Source of the DNA: Candidatus Pacearchaeota archaeon
GTDB taxonomy: Archaea; Nanobdellota; Nanobdellia; Pacearchaeales; GW2011-AR1
Direction of reading: 5' to 3'
Assembly: GCA_002687255.1 (NCBI GenBank)
Contig: NYZR01000033.1
Span: forward strand, 1-20,548
DNA length: 20,548 nt
Below are positions 6,497 through 12,519 of this stretch, in pieces. Both the position numbers and the translations under genes were made by a program. The notes beneath the pieces were generated by a model, which was not told where the DNA came from, did no database searches, and saw only the letters and a list, made by a program, of their open reading frames with translations. Numbering within the stretch: position 1 is the stretch's first letter; every line of letters starts with the position of its first letter.

Positions 6497-6670
6497 TTAT
6501 TCGCTTGCTTCATCTGCAGGAGCCTCTTCAGCTTCCTCTTCGCTGGCATCATCGCCTGCGTCGTCTCCGCTGTCGTCGGCTGAATCTTCTGAAGATTCTT
6601 CAGCTTCTGTAGCTGTTTCTTCTTCAGAGGACTCTTCCTCTGCTGGTGCGTCGTTTCCTTCGTCACTCAT
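6497..6670 (-). CDS. Small, highly acidic protein, 57 aa
   Basis: Starts MSDEGNDAPAEEESSEEE and is almost entirely Glu, Asp, Ser and Ala to the end, with no hydrophobic core; it is surely disordered. An in-frame ATG at 6688 lies only 8 bp from the TTTTAAA box at 6693-6699. The ATG at 6670 lies 26 nt from the box, so 57 aa is preferred over 63. Strong promoter spacing and a dedicated T-run terminator argue that it is a real gene despite its low complexity. It might act as a polyanionic binding partner or chaperone accessory, but nothing in the sequence proves a function. Confidence 0.6.
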   Translation of the reverse strand: MSDEGNDAPAEEESSEEETATEAEESSEDSADDSGDDAGDDASEEEAEEAPADEASE

Positions 6671-6692
6671 CCTCACCTGAGTTTTCATCGGC

Positions 6693-6699
6693 TTTTAAA
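6693..6699 (-). promoter_or_regulatory. TATA box of the acidic-protein gene
   Basis: On the minus strand this reads TTTAAAA, centred 26 nt upstream of the ATG at 6670. Confidence 0.6.
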
Positions 6700-6749
6700 C
6701 CTTTGTGTCCTCTGCCACCATTATCTAATGCGAACTCTTTTGAGAAAAA

Positions 6750-7694
6750 TTACAAGTCGATAAACCTAAAGTTATCGTCGTTAATAACGCTCTTGAATTT
6801 CTCCAACCGCCTCAAAGAAGACTTAATCTCACTAGAAGTAACACCAAGGTCTTCGGACAAACTCTCCAAACGAACCTTCTTACGTCCGCTCAACCACGTC
6901 AACACATCCAGATCCAACCTCGCCTTCTTCCTCGCACCAACACTAGTCCGAATCTTAGAAACCAAGAAGAGATAATGCTTCACATCCTTCCTCCCCCGAC
7001 GATGAGCCTTAATCCGTTTCCGAACAACAGAAGCTCTCCCCCCATACACCCGAGCAAGCATCTGAACGATCAAGGGATACTTCTTCATCTTGGATGAGTT
7101 AGCATTCCTATGCCTCTGTTCACCAACATAAATCATCAAAATCCCTCCTTTCCGATTCAACAACGAACGAAGATAAGCGATCGACAACCCTCGGCTCGCA
7201 CCACAAGCCTCATACGTAAACGTCCAATCATATTCCAACTCGGCATCAGGAAGCAACTCATAATTCGAACAAAAATAGTTACCAAACCTCACCTTTTCAT
7301 GCTTCTTCACCCAATCGACAATCCCTCTCGAGATATCGCTATAGAGAACTTTGAATAAACCAATTTGCGAAATTCGCAGCGGCTAAAAGTGCGAGATTTC
7401 GCTCTTTCAAAGTTCGCTCTGAGAACTTTTGCTATTTTCGCAAAGTTCTCTATAGTCAACTTGAGCGCCAGCCTTTTGCAATTCTTTCGCCCAAGAAGCA
7501 TAATAACCGGCAATAGAAAGAACGCTCTCGCCCTTCTTAATCCCCAACTTTCTCAACAGATCTTTATCCTGCGGAGTAGTCCCTTGTTCCAGAGCATCAA
7601 GCTTACTCTCCTCACTTCCCTTAAACCCACATCCAACTCGATGAGCCCACCTGGGCTGCATGACCTTAGTAAGATTTGGAACGTGATACCTCAT
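6750..7694 (-). pseudogene. Methyltransferase-like gene split by a 111-bp insertion
   Basis: Read without 7345-7455 the frame is continuous and gives 277 aa. A basic N-terminus (VMQPRWAHRVGCGF) leads into a Rossmann-type first motif (GESVLSIAGYYASWAKELQK, then AQVDYSDISRG). Next come FTYEACGASRGLSIAYLRSL where motif IV is expected, a basic segment (GGRASVVRKRIKAHRRGRK) and a winged-helix-like C-terminus (LSEDLGVTSSEIKSSLRRLE). A SAM-dependent RNA or protein methyltransferase is likely; the exact family is not known to me. The insertion falls between Tyr and Ser of VDY|SDI. It keeps the frame (37 codons) but adds stops TGA (7407-7409) and TAG (7383-7385). GAGG lies 7 nt before the ATG, unlike the leaderless genes around it. 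It follows tRNA-Tyr and the 61-nt element with no TATA box between. Confidence 0.65.
7345..7455. mobile_element. 111-bp inverted-repeat insertion (MITE-like) inside the methyltransferase gene
   Basis: The outer ends form a perfect 15-bp inverted repeat, CTATAGAGAACTTTG (7339-7353) and CAAAGTTCTCTATAG (7441-7455). The uninterrupted gene needs only one CTATAG, so the insertion is 111 bp with CTATAG (7339-7344, 7450-7455) on both sides, as a 6-bp target duplication would leave. Inside are more copies of the AGAACTTT/AAAGTTC unit in both orientations: CAAAGTTCGCTC at 7409, and GAGAACTTTTGC at 7421 pairing with GCAAAGTTCTC at 7440. There are also small hairpins TGCGAA-A-TTCGCA and GCGA-GATT-TCGC. 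It encodes no protein. It could be a non-autonomous transposon or, less likely, a removable RNA intron. Confidence 0.7.
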
Positions 7695-7706
7695 AGTAAA
7701 ACCTCT

Positions 7707-7767
7707 ATCTGATCTTCTCTTGCTCGAATCTCCTCACTGGCTCGGAGACTCGCTGCGGAAGACAGAT
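7707..7767 (-). ncRNA. 61-nt structured RNA element, copy 2 (H/ACA-like candidate)
   Basis: Same length and plan as 3594-3654. The lower stem is ATCTG-TCTTC with GAAGA-T-CAGAT, including the same bulged T. The internal loop CGCAG/AGCAAGA and the upper stem CGAGTCTCC/GGAGATTCG are identical. The loop is GAGCCAGTGA (one change). Five of ten lower-stem pairs are changed with compensation, so the RNA fold is under selection. ATA (7708-7706) follows CAG where copy 1 has ACA. It starts one base after the tRNA-Tyr discriminator and ends 12 nt before the methyltransferase ATG, just ahead of its GAGG. It may be released from the tRNA-Tyr precursor or act as the mRNA leader. Confidence 0.7.
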
Positions 7768-7768
7768 A

Positions 7769-7906
7769 TCCCCTCGCCCGGGGTCGAACCGGGGATCTTC
7801 CGGGTGCTGCGCACTCTCATGCTCTAACGAACACGAACCAGTCATCCACCGTCACAAAAGACGATAGGTCTACAGCCAGACGCTTTAACCACTAAGCTAC
7901 GAGGGG
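7769..7906 (-). tRNA. tRNA-Tyr(GUA) with a 65-nt intron
   Basis: The acceptor CCCCTCG (7906-7900) pairs with CGAGGGG (7776-7770), with discriminator A7769. The C1-G72 pair is the archaeal Tyr identity element. The T arm is CCCGG-TTCGACC-CCGGG. The anticodon stem 5' strand TCTGG leads to CTGTAG with anticodon GTA (7873-7871). The 3' strand CCGGA (7803-7799) is found only after an intron of about 65 nt (roughly 7869-7805, boundary within 1-2 nt), the canonical 37/38 position. Intron-end CAGC can pair with GCTG of the anticodon region, as expected of a bulge-helix-bulge, though a strict BHB is not fully resolved by eye. The 61-nt element follows after one base. Confidence 0.92.
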
Positions 7907-7929
7907 TTACCCTTCCAACAAAAAAGCAA

Positions 7930-7937
7930 TATTTAAA
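7930..7937 (-). promoter_or_regulatory. TATA box of tRNA-Tyr
   Basis: On the minus strand this reads TTTAAATA, centred about 28 nt upstream of the tRNA 5' end. Confidence 0.55.
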
Positions 7938-7961
7938 CCTTCAGTTTAGAAAACAACCACA

Positions 7962-7969
7962 TTTATAAA
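7962..7969 (+). promoter_or_regulatory. TATA box of the gene at 7991
   Basis: TTTATAAA is centred 25.5 nt upstream of the ATG at 7991. It is palindromic, but the opposite side has the separate tRNA-Tyr box, so it probably serves one direction only. Confidence 0.6.
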
Positions 7970-7990
7970 TCAGACAACCTAAAAAATTCA

Positions 7991-8491
7991 ATGGAATTCA
8001 AGAAAAGGGAGAGACCATTCTCAGATCTCAAATCAGATAAACTAAACGAAAAATTCAGACCCCTCAGAGTAATGGCGTGGTTTGCAGACGGGGATGAGAG
8101 AGAACTGATCTTCTCAAGAAAAGCAATATGCCGCTACATGACAGAATTTGAATTGGAAGGAATGGATTGGGATCATGAATCGGAGCTGCCTCGAGAGCTT
8201 GAACAAGAACTCTCAGACCTAAGACCTCACACCGCAAAGTTGAGAAAAAAAGACGGATGGTTTAAAGGAGCTGGAGCAGCAGAATATAAAATAATAGAGC
8301 ATACTCTTCCCGGAGGAAAAACAGCGGTGTATGTAACAAGTATGCAATTAGACCTAACCAACACCAACACGTCTCCGAAGCCATGGAGGATAGGGGGAAT
8401 AAATCCAAGGCAATTTAATGATAACAGCAAAGATCATTATCCTTCAAAAGCAAGAATACTGACTCCTCAAAACGGAGGAGCCTACAGATAG
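7991..8491 (+). CDS. Unknown soluble protein, 166 aa
   Basis: Not recognised. The N-terminal third is highly charged (MEFKKRERPFSDLKSDKLNE). Residues 25-45 (LRVMAWFADGDERELIFSRK) and 93-125 (GAAEYKIIEHTLPGGKTAVY) look like beta strands. An acidic helix lies between them (WDHESELPRELEQELSDL). The tail is polar, Asn- and Pro-rich and probably disordered (NPRQFNDNSKDHYPSKA). No Cys, signal peptide or membrane segment. It is leaderless from the box at 7962-7969 and divergent from tRNA-Tyr. Codon use appears similar to its neighbours. Confidence 0.65.
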   Translation: MEFKKRERPFSDLKSDKLNEKFRPLRVMAWFADGDERELIFSRKAICRYMTEFELEGMDWDHESELPRELEQELSDLRPHTAKLRKKDGWFKGAGAAEYKIIEHTLPGGKTAVYVTSMQLDLTNTNTSPKPWRIGGINPRQFNDNSKDHYPSKARILTPQNGGAYR

Positions 8492-8524
8492 ATTCTCTAA
8501 GAGTTCCCTTCACTCACACCCACA

Positions 8525-8554
8525 GCCCGTTCATGCAGTGTCGGGGATGCGGGC
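8525..8554. terminator. Hairpin between convergent genes
   Basis: GCCCG (8525-8529) pairs with CGGGC (8550-8554), with CAT/ATG able to extend it inside. It sits between the stops at 8491 and 8557. There is no T run, so it may be a structural barrier and not a classical terminator. Confidence 0.35.
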
Positions 8555-8556
8555 AC

Positions 8557-9924
8557 TCAGTGATCGCCTCCAGAGATCTCTGAAACAAAATACACCTTAT
8601 TCGACCACACCGCTTGCTTCTCCCCCCCAGACCTAAACAGCACCCGAGCAGCAGGCAAAGCAAACCTCCCTACCACATTCAACTTCGAATACAAAATATA
8701 CGACACCACCCTCTCCTCGCCCGCATGCATCTTCCCCAGGTTCCAGGTAAGAGACCTCGTCCGAACATCAACAGCATCAGGCTTCCGACCCCACTTCCCA
8801 TACCACCTCATACCTTGAGGCAACATATCCGTAACCCTCACTTCTTCAGCAGCCTTGCTCGCCTTCACCCGCATGCGCACTTTCAAAGCAAACTCTCCTC
8901 CCTTCGTCCTGACAAAAGACACTCTCTTCCCCAGAACAACCTTCGTCTGGCTATACGTCCGCACAAACAAGGTAATAGCAACCAGCAAAATAACCAGCAG
9001 CACCGGCAAACTATAATTCGTCGTCTGCACAACAGTCAACGTCTGCCCCGGCCCCAACGTCTCCTTCCACGTATACACGACACTCAATCCGCTCCGTTCG
9101 ACACTCCCTGGTTTACTCTCATGAGAGGTGAACAACCTCGTCAACACATTCTTCCGCAGCGTCACCTCAACCTCACTAGGCACATTTCCCTCATTCACTT
9201 TCCTCACCTCTCTTGTTCTGACAACAAATCCCTTGCTCGTAGTATCAACAAAAACCCCTTCCTGCTCAAGATACCTCACCAGCCCATCCTGTTCTGCAAC
9301 AACATCCTGCAACCGCAACTCAAGGCCCACCACATAGGGCCCTGCAGAAATGCCAGACAACTTCGCCGACTGCAACGGAGCTTCCAAAGTCTTTTCCTCA
9401 AACGGCCCTAGCGTCACCTGCTCCGTTGAGTCAAACAATGCTGATGAAAACACCAATTCGAGATCCTCCAAAAAGATATCCTGCTGATTCTGCACCCGAA
9501 GAATCGCCCGGTCATGCTCTGGAGAAATCGGCTCAACCCCAAACACTATAGCCTTCTCCAAGGGAACAACACGCAACGTCACCGTTTCCTTGAACACCCC
9601 CTGGTGCTGACTAAGAATCTCTAGCTGAAAGCTCCACAACCCGTCCTGCCTGGCCGCCACCTCATTCGGATACACCTCCATCTCCACCTCGCTCTTACCA
9701 GACTCCACCGTAAACGCTCCCCTCGGTGAGAGAACAAGGTCAGCACCGGCCCACAACTCAATCGTATCGGGCTCACCAAGATTCTCAATCGCCAACTCCA
9801 CCACCACGGGATCCTCAACCCCTGCGATCACCGCAGGAATTCTCGAAGGCACATCCACAGTCAAGGAAGCACTAACCACACCAAGCAACAAAACAAGCAA
9901 AAACAACACAGCCAATATCCGCAT
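8557..9924 (-). CDS. Secreted, membrane-anchored surface protein, 455 aa
   Basis: Residues 1-20 are a clear Sec signal peptide (RILAVLFLLVLLLGVVSA-S). Residues 21-300 are a Val/Leu/Glu-rich beta protein, probably two or three Ig-like domains (VVELAIENLGEPDTIELWAG, DRAILRVQNQQDIFLEDLEL). One membrane helix at 304-322 (SLPVLLVILLVAITLFV) is followed by a 130-residue second beta domain (VRVTDMLPQGMRWYGKWG, SLTWNLGKMHAGEERVVSYI) resembling DUF11-type repeats. With cleavage the N-terminal part would be outside and the DUF11-like part inside, odd for such a domain; an uncleaved anchor would reverse this. Proteins of this kind are frequent in DPANN genomes and of unknown role. Leaderless from the box at 9945-9954. 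Confidence 0.75.
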   Translation of the reverse strand: MRILAVLFLLVLLLGVVSASLTVDVPSRIPAVIAGVEDPVVVELAIENLGEPDTIELWAGADLVLSPRGAFTVESGKSEVEMEVYPNEVAARQDGLWSFQLEILSQHQGVFKETVTLRVVPLEKAIVFGVEPISPEHDRAILRVQNQQDIFLEDLELVFSSALFDSTEQVTLGPFEEKTLEAPLQSAKLSGISAGPYVVGLELRLQDVVAEQDGLVRYLEQEGVFVDTTSKGFVVRTREVRKVNEGNVPSEVEVTLRKNVLTRLFTSHESKPGSVERSGLSVVYTWKETLGPGQTLTVVQTTNYSLPVLLVILLVAITLFVRTYSQTKVVLGKRVSFVRTKGGEFALKVRMRVKASKAAEEVRVTDMLPQGMRWYGKWGRKPDAVDVRTRSLTWNLGKMHAGEERVVSYILYSKLNVVGRFALPAARVLFRSGGEKQAVWSNKVYFVSEISGGDH

Positions 9925-9944
9925 GTCGGAACTGACCCGATCAG

Positions 9945-9954
9945 ATATATAAAG
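9945..9954 (-). promoter_or_regulatory. TATA box of the surface-protein gene
   Basis: On the minus strand this reads CTTTATATAT, centred about 26 nt upstream of the ATG at 9924. Confidence 0.6.
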
Positions 9955-9963
9955 ATTTATGTG

Positions 9964-10021
9964 TTAAGACGCCTCACAAGTTCTGCGTCTTAAGATGCTC
10001 AAGAACGTATTGCGTTCTTGA
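9964..10021. other. Two adjacent perfect hairpins in an intergenic region
   Basis: TTAAGACGC/GCGTCTTAA (9964-9972 with 9985-9993, 12-nt loop) and TCAAGAACG/CGTTCTTGA (9999-10007 with 10013-10021, 5-nt loop) are each 9 bp without mismatch. They fill the space between the stop at 10028 and the promoter of the next minus-strand gene. No T run is present. They may be a processing or termination signal, or a short repeat of a type scattered in this genome. Confidence 0.5.
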
Positions 10022-10027
10022 CATGAT

Positions 10028-10528
10028 CTACCGACGCCCACTCAACTCCAAGAACGCCTTAATCTCTTCCTTCAGATCCTGCACCAACTTCTCCGTCATC
10101 CATTCCATGTCCTCAATCCTCTTGGGGATAATATACTTATTATACACATCCCTCAAAAATCGCAACCCTGGTTTGGCGTCCCATTCACTACTAGGATCCC
10201 GAATCAAAAACCCTTGGATATCCAAATCCACATCTCCCTTCTGCATCTGCTTCTTCGTCCCATCGATCTCGACCTCCACATCACTCAAACCCTTAACCTC
10301 AATCTTCAGCTTCAACTCAATCCTAAAGTATTCCGTCAAATCCTTCGTCCCCTTCCACTCTGCAGACACATCCCTCGTATCCCCTCCGATCTTCTCACCA
10401 TACTTCTCCTCCGTCACCCCGTATCCTTCCTCCTTCAGCCAGCCGTGCATAAATCCATAGAACGAACTAAATGAAAACACCCCACTATGATTCATCCGTT
10501 CCCGAATAACTTGATCTTTTTGCGCCAT
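10028..10528 (-). CDS. Conserved-looking archaeal protein of unknown function, 166 aa
   Basis: Soluble alpha/beta protein. Residues 1-40 contain FSSFYGFMHGWLKEEGYGV, then strands IELKLKIEVKGLSDVEVEID and GDVDLDIQGFLIRD. The C-terminus is a basic-acidic helix pair (LRFLRDVYNKYIIPKRIEDM, then LVQDLKEEIKAFLELSGRR). I recall similar proteins ending in KAFLELSGRR in other DPANN genomes, without a known function. Unlike most genes here it is not leaderless: the TATA box is 44 nt upstream and GAGGG lies 9 nt before the ATG. Confidence 0.7.
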   Translation of the reverse strand: MAQKDQVIRERMNHSGVFSFSSFYGFMHGWLKEEGYGVTEEKYGEKIGGDTRDVSAEWKGTKDLTEYFRIELKLKIEVKGLSDVEVEIDGTKKQMQKGDVDLDIQGFLIRDPSSEWDAKPGLRFLRDVYNKYIIPKRIEDMEWMTEKLVQDLKEEIKAFLELSGRR

Positions 10529-10537
10529 GTCTGAAAG

Positions 10538-10577
10538 CCCTCTTATTCATTCTTGAAGAGGAAGAACATATTTAAAT
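10538..10577 (-). promoter_or_regulatory. TATA box and SD-like site of the gene at 10528
   Basis: The TATA box (ATTTAAATAT, 10577-10568) predicts transcription start near 10546, leaving an 18-nt leader with GAGGG (10542-10538). Just beyond, at 10581-10595, is the hairpin TTCACC-GAA-GGTGAA. The rest of 10578-10632 is A/T-rich, with a T5 run suited to end the matrixin transcript. Confidence 0.5.
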
Positions 10578-10632
10578 CTTCACCTTCGGTGAACGAGCTA
10601 AAAATTCTTCTAGAACTTTTAAGACCTAACTC

Positions 10633-11589
10633 TTACGCAGAAACCTCAACCACATTATTCCCTTCCTCCAACTCCCCAACACCCACATCCCCTCTCACCG
10701 AAAACCTCAACTCTTCAGCCCCTCGCCGAACCTGAATCCACTGCGCAGACAACAATCGACTTGCCCCAATGTCCACATCACCCAAGACAAACTCCTCTAC
10801 CCTAGACCCATCGGCTTCCAAAACAAACACCGCCTCCGCAACATCAGCAAGCCCCTGATTACTCACACTCACGTTAAAGTGCACATATCCTCCTTGCCGC
10901 ACGACCACAACTTCGTCCATCACCAAATCTGGCAGCGCCTCCTCAGCATACAACGCCCCGATCTCCGACAAGATCACCCCATCCATTTCCTGAGAACAAG
11001 AAGTAATGGGATACATGATACTCCCCTTATCACTGTTATGATCAAATCCTAAGGCATGTAACAACTCATGAATCGCCACTTGAGGCGTATCACATTTTTC
11101 ATCTCGATACAACGAAATCTGTCCCTCAAAGATAACCCCGTATCGTGTGGTATTAATAATCGCACTCGGCCCTCCCTCACCCGCCAAGATGTGCTTCTGC
11201 CTCCCTTTCTCCTCCTCCAACTCTGCACACAACACACGAATCTCTGCGTCCTGCTTATCAGCATCAAACTCCAGCACCGTCTCACTCTCTAATATCCGAA
11301 ACGCCTCCAAAATATCTCGCTGCTTATCCAACGAACACGACTCGTCAATCCAATACGGAATCACCTTGTTCCGATATCTCATTCTTCCATAAAACTGCAA
11401 CCCACTTCCTTCGACAGGAGGAGATTCAACCCCAAATTTCCCAAGCTCCTCCGGATCAGGCAGCGCTGCCTCCCGAGCCCGATCCAACAATCCCTGCTCA
11501 GTGCCTTGAAATTCCTCAAGCAAAACCCACGAAGCGCCAGCAAATACGAGCAACAACACAATCAAAAGCACACCACCGCTCTTTGCCAT
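10633..11589 (-). CDS. Secreted or membrane-anchored matrixin-like zinc metalloprotease with CARDB-like domain
   Basis: 318 aa from the ATG at 11589. Residues 5-23 are an N-terminal membrane anchor or signal (GGVLLIVLLLVFAGASWVLL). The protease domain (65-215) has RYRNKVIPYWID, the zinc site HELLHALGFDH (174-184, the HExxHxxGxxH of metzincins) and the Met-turn SIMYP (190-194). Two Cys pairs (85/121, 166/198) suggest disulfides outside the cell. Residues 220-318 form a beta domain of the CARDB type (DLVMDEVVVVRQGGYVHFNV, VGVGELEEGNNVVEVS). It lacks an obvious Cys-switch propeptide. An upstream in-frame ATG at 11610 touches the TATA box, so it is rejected. It is divergent from fecR and probably shares its promoter. 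Confidence 0.85.
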   Translation of the reverse strand: MAKSGGVLLIVLLLVFAGASWVLLEEFQGTEQGLLDRAREAALPDPEELGKFGVESPPVEGSGLQFYGRMRYRNKVIPYWIDESCSLDKQRDILEAFRILESETVLEFDADKQDAEIRVLCAELEEEKGRQKHILAGEGGPSAIINTTRYGVIFEGQISLYRDEKCDTPQVAIHELLHALGFDHNSDKGSIMYPITSCSQEMDGVILSEIGALYAEEALPDLVMDEVVVVRQGGYVHFNVSVSNQGLADVAEAVFVLEADGSRVEEFVLGDVDIGASRLLSAQWIQVRRGAEELRFSVRGDVGVGELEEGNNVVEVSA

Positions 11590-11610
11590 CTTACAAACAA
11601 CAAACAACAA

Positions 11611-11618
11611 TTTATAAA
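11611..11618. promoter_or_regulatory. Shared palindromic TATA box of a second divergent pair
   Basis: TTTATAAA is centred at 11614.5, 25.5 nt from the matrixin ATG (11589) and 26.5 nt from the FecR ATG (11641). It is the same octamer and geometry as at 1024-1031. Confidence 0.6.
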
Positions 11619-11640
11619 ACCCTCTACCTCTATCACATCT

Positions 11641-12519
11641 ATGGCAAAAAAACTTCTCTTAGGGATACTGGCAGCCGTGCTCCTCATAGCCTTCCTCGCC
11701 TACACCTCCCTCACCTCCTCCACCACGGTAGAGGCCCAACTCTATCTTGAAGAAGGCTCCGTCCTGGTCAACAACCAACCCATACAAGAAACAACTCAAC
11801 TCCGTGAAGGAGACACCATCACAACAGAAGCCGACGGCTTAGCAACCATCATCCTTTATGAAAGCGTCACAATAAGTCTCAACCCAAACACCAAAATCAC
11901 GGTAGAAGAACTGACTCAACAACATCCCAAACTCGCCCAAGAGGGAGGGGAAACGTTCAACACCTTCGCCAACATCGCAGGTGTCGAATCCTACTCCATC
12001 AGTGCAGGAAACAGTCTAGCAACTGTTAGAGGCACTACATTTTCATTAACAGAAGAGAAAATCATCACCACAGAAGGAGAAGTCGAATACACTAGAGACC
12101 GAGAAACCTTCACCGTCAGAAAAGATGAAGTCGTCGAACGCATCGCACAAAAAACAGCAAAAAGACAAATCACACAACTAGAAAAAATCATCATCAAGAA
12201 ACAAGAAGAGAGAACCATCAAACAACTCCAGGCACTAAGAGAACGAGAAATTGAAAAAAACTCCTTGCTCAAAAAAGCTGTGACCTCCCAATTAGACATT
12301 AACGATGAAGAACTCTACCAACACCTCAGGGATGTGGACAACTCTGGCCAAGATGTAGACACTCTTGTAGAAAAATCCCCGGTCAAGTCAGAATCTCTAG
12401 AAAAAATAGCAAAGATAACCAAAGAAATCCAGAGAAAGAAAATGGCTCTCTCTCAACAGCAAGAAGGGATAGAAAGCCATAAAACAAAAGGGCTCACAAG
12501 AAGAGACCAAACAAGATGA
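11641..12519 (+). CDS. FecR-domain membrane protein
   Basis: 292 aa. Residues 4-24 form a membrane anchor (KLLLGILAAVLLIAFLAYTS). Residues 30-150 match the FecR beta domain (PF04773): LYLEEGSVLVNNQPIQ, LREGDTITTEADGLATIIL, VTISLNPNTKITVEEL, then NSLATVRGTTFSLTEEKIIT. Residues 155-235 are a basic coiled coil (TQLEKIIIKKQEERTIKQLQ) and the tail is charged. FecR domains are extracytoplasmic sensor or scaffold modules. It overlaps the cyclase gene by 4 nt (ATGA), so the two proteins are made together and FecR probably feeds into the CHASE2 sensor. The open frame upstream of 11641 lies over the matrixin gene and promoter and is not coding. Confidence 0.85.
   Translation: MAKKLLLGILAAVLLIAFLAYTSLTSSTTVEAQLYLEEGSVLVNNQPIQETTQLREGDTITTEADGLATIILYESVTISLNPNTKITVEELTQQHPKLAQEGGETFNTFANIAGVESYSISAGNSLATVRGTTFSLTEEKIITTEGEVEYTRDRETFTVRKDEVVERIAQKTAKRQITQLEKIIIKKQEERTIKQLQALREREIEKNSLLKKAVTSQLDINDEELYQHLRDVDNSGQDVDTLVEKSPVKSESLEKIAKITKEIQRKKMALSQQQEGIESHKTKGLTRRDQTR

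Noticed and set aside
7345..7455. The insertion as a standard archaeal BHB intron
   Set aside because: The ends pair as an unbroken 15-bp helix, without the two 3-nt bulges needed by the splicing endonuclease. It is kept only as a minor alternative.
7307..7513. 68-aa frame running through the 111-bp insertion on the minus strand
   Set aside because: It mixes gene-flank and insertion sequence in a frame different from the methyltransferase and resembles no protein; the inverted repeat explains its lack of stops.
7805..7869. Box C/D guide RNA inside the tRNA-Tyr intron
   Set aside because: GGATGACT and nearby GTGA only loosely recall C boxes, and no CTGA D box is placed to match.
11506..11640. 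In-frame extension of the FecR gene
   Set aside because: It covers the divergent matrixin start and the TTTATAAA promoter. The membrane anchor begins at the ATG at 11641, 26 nt from the box.
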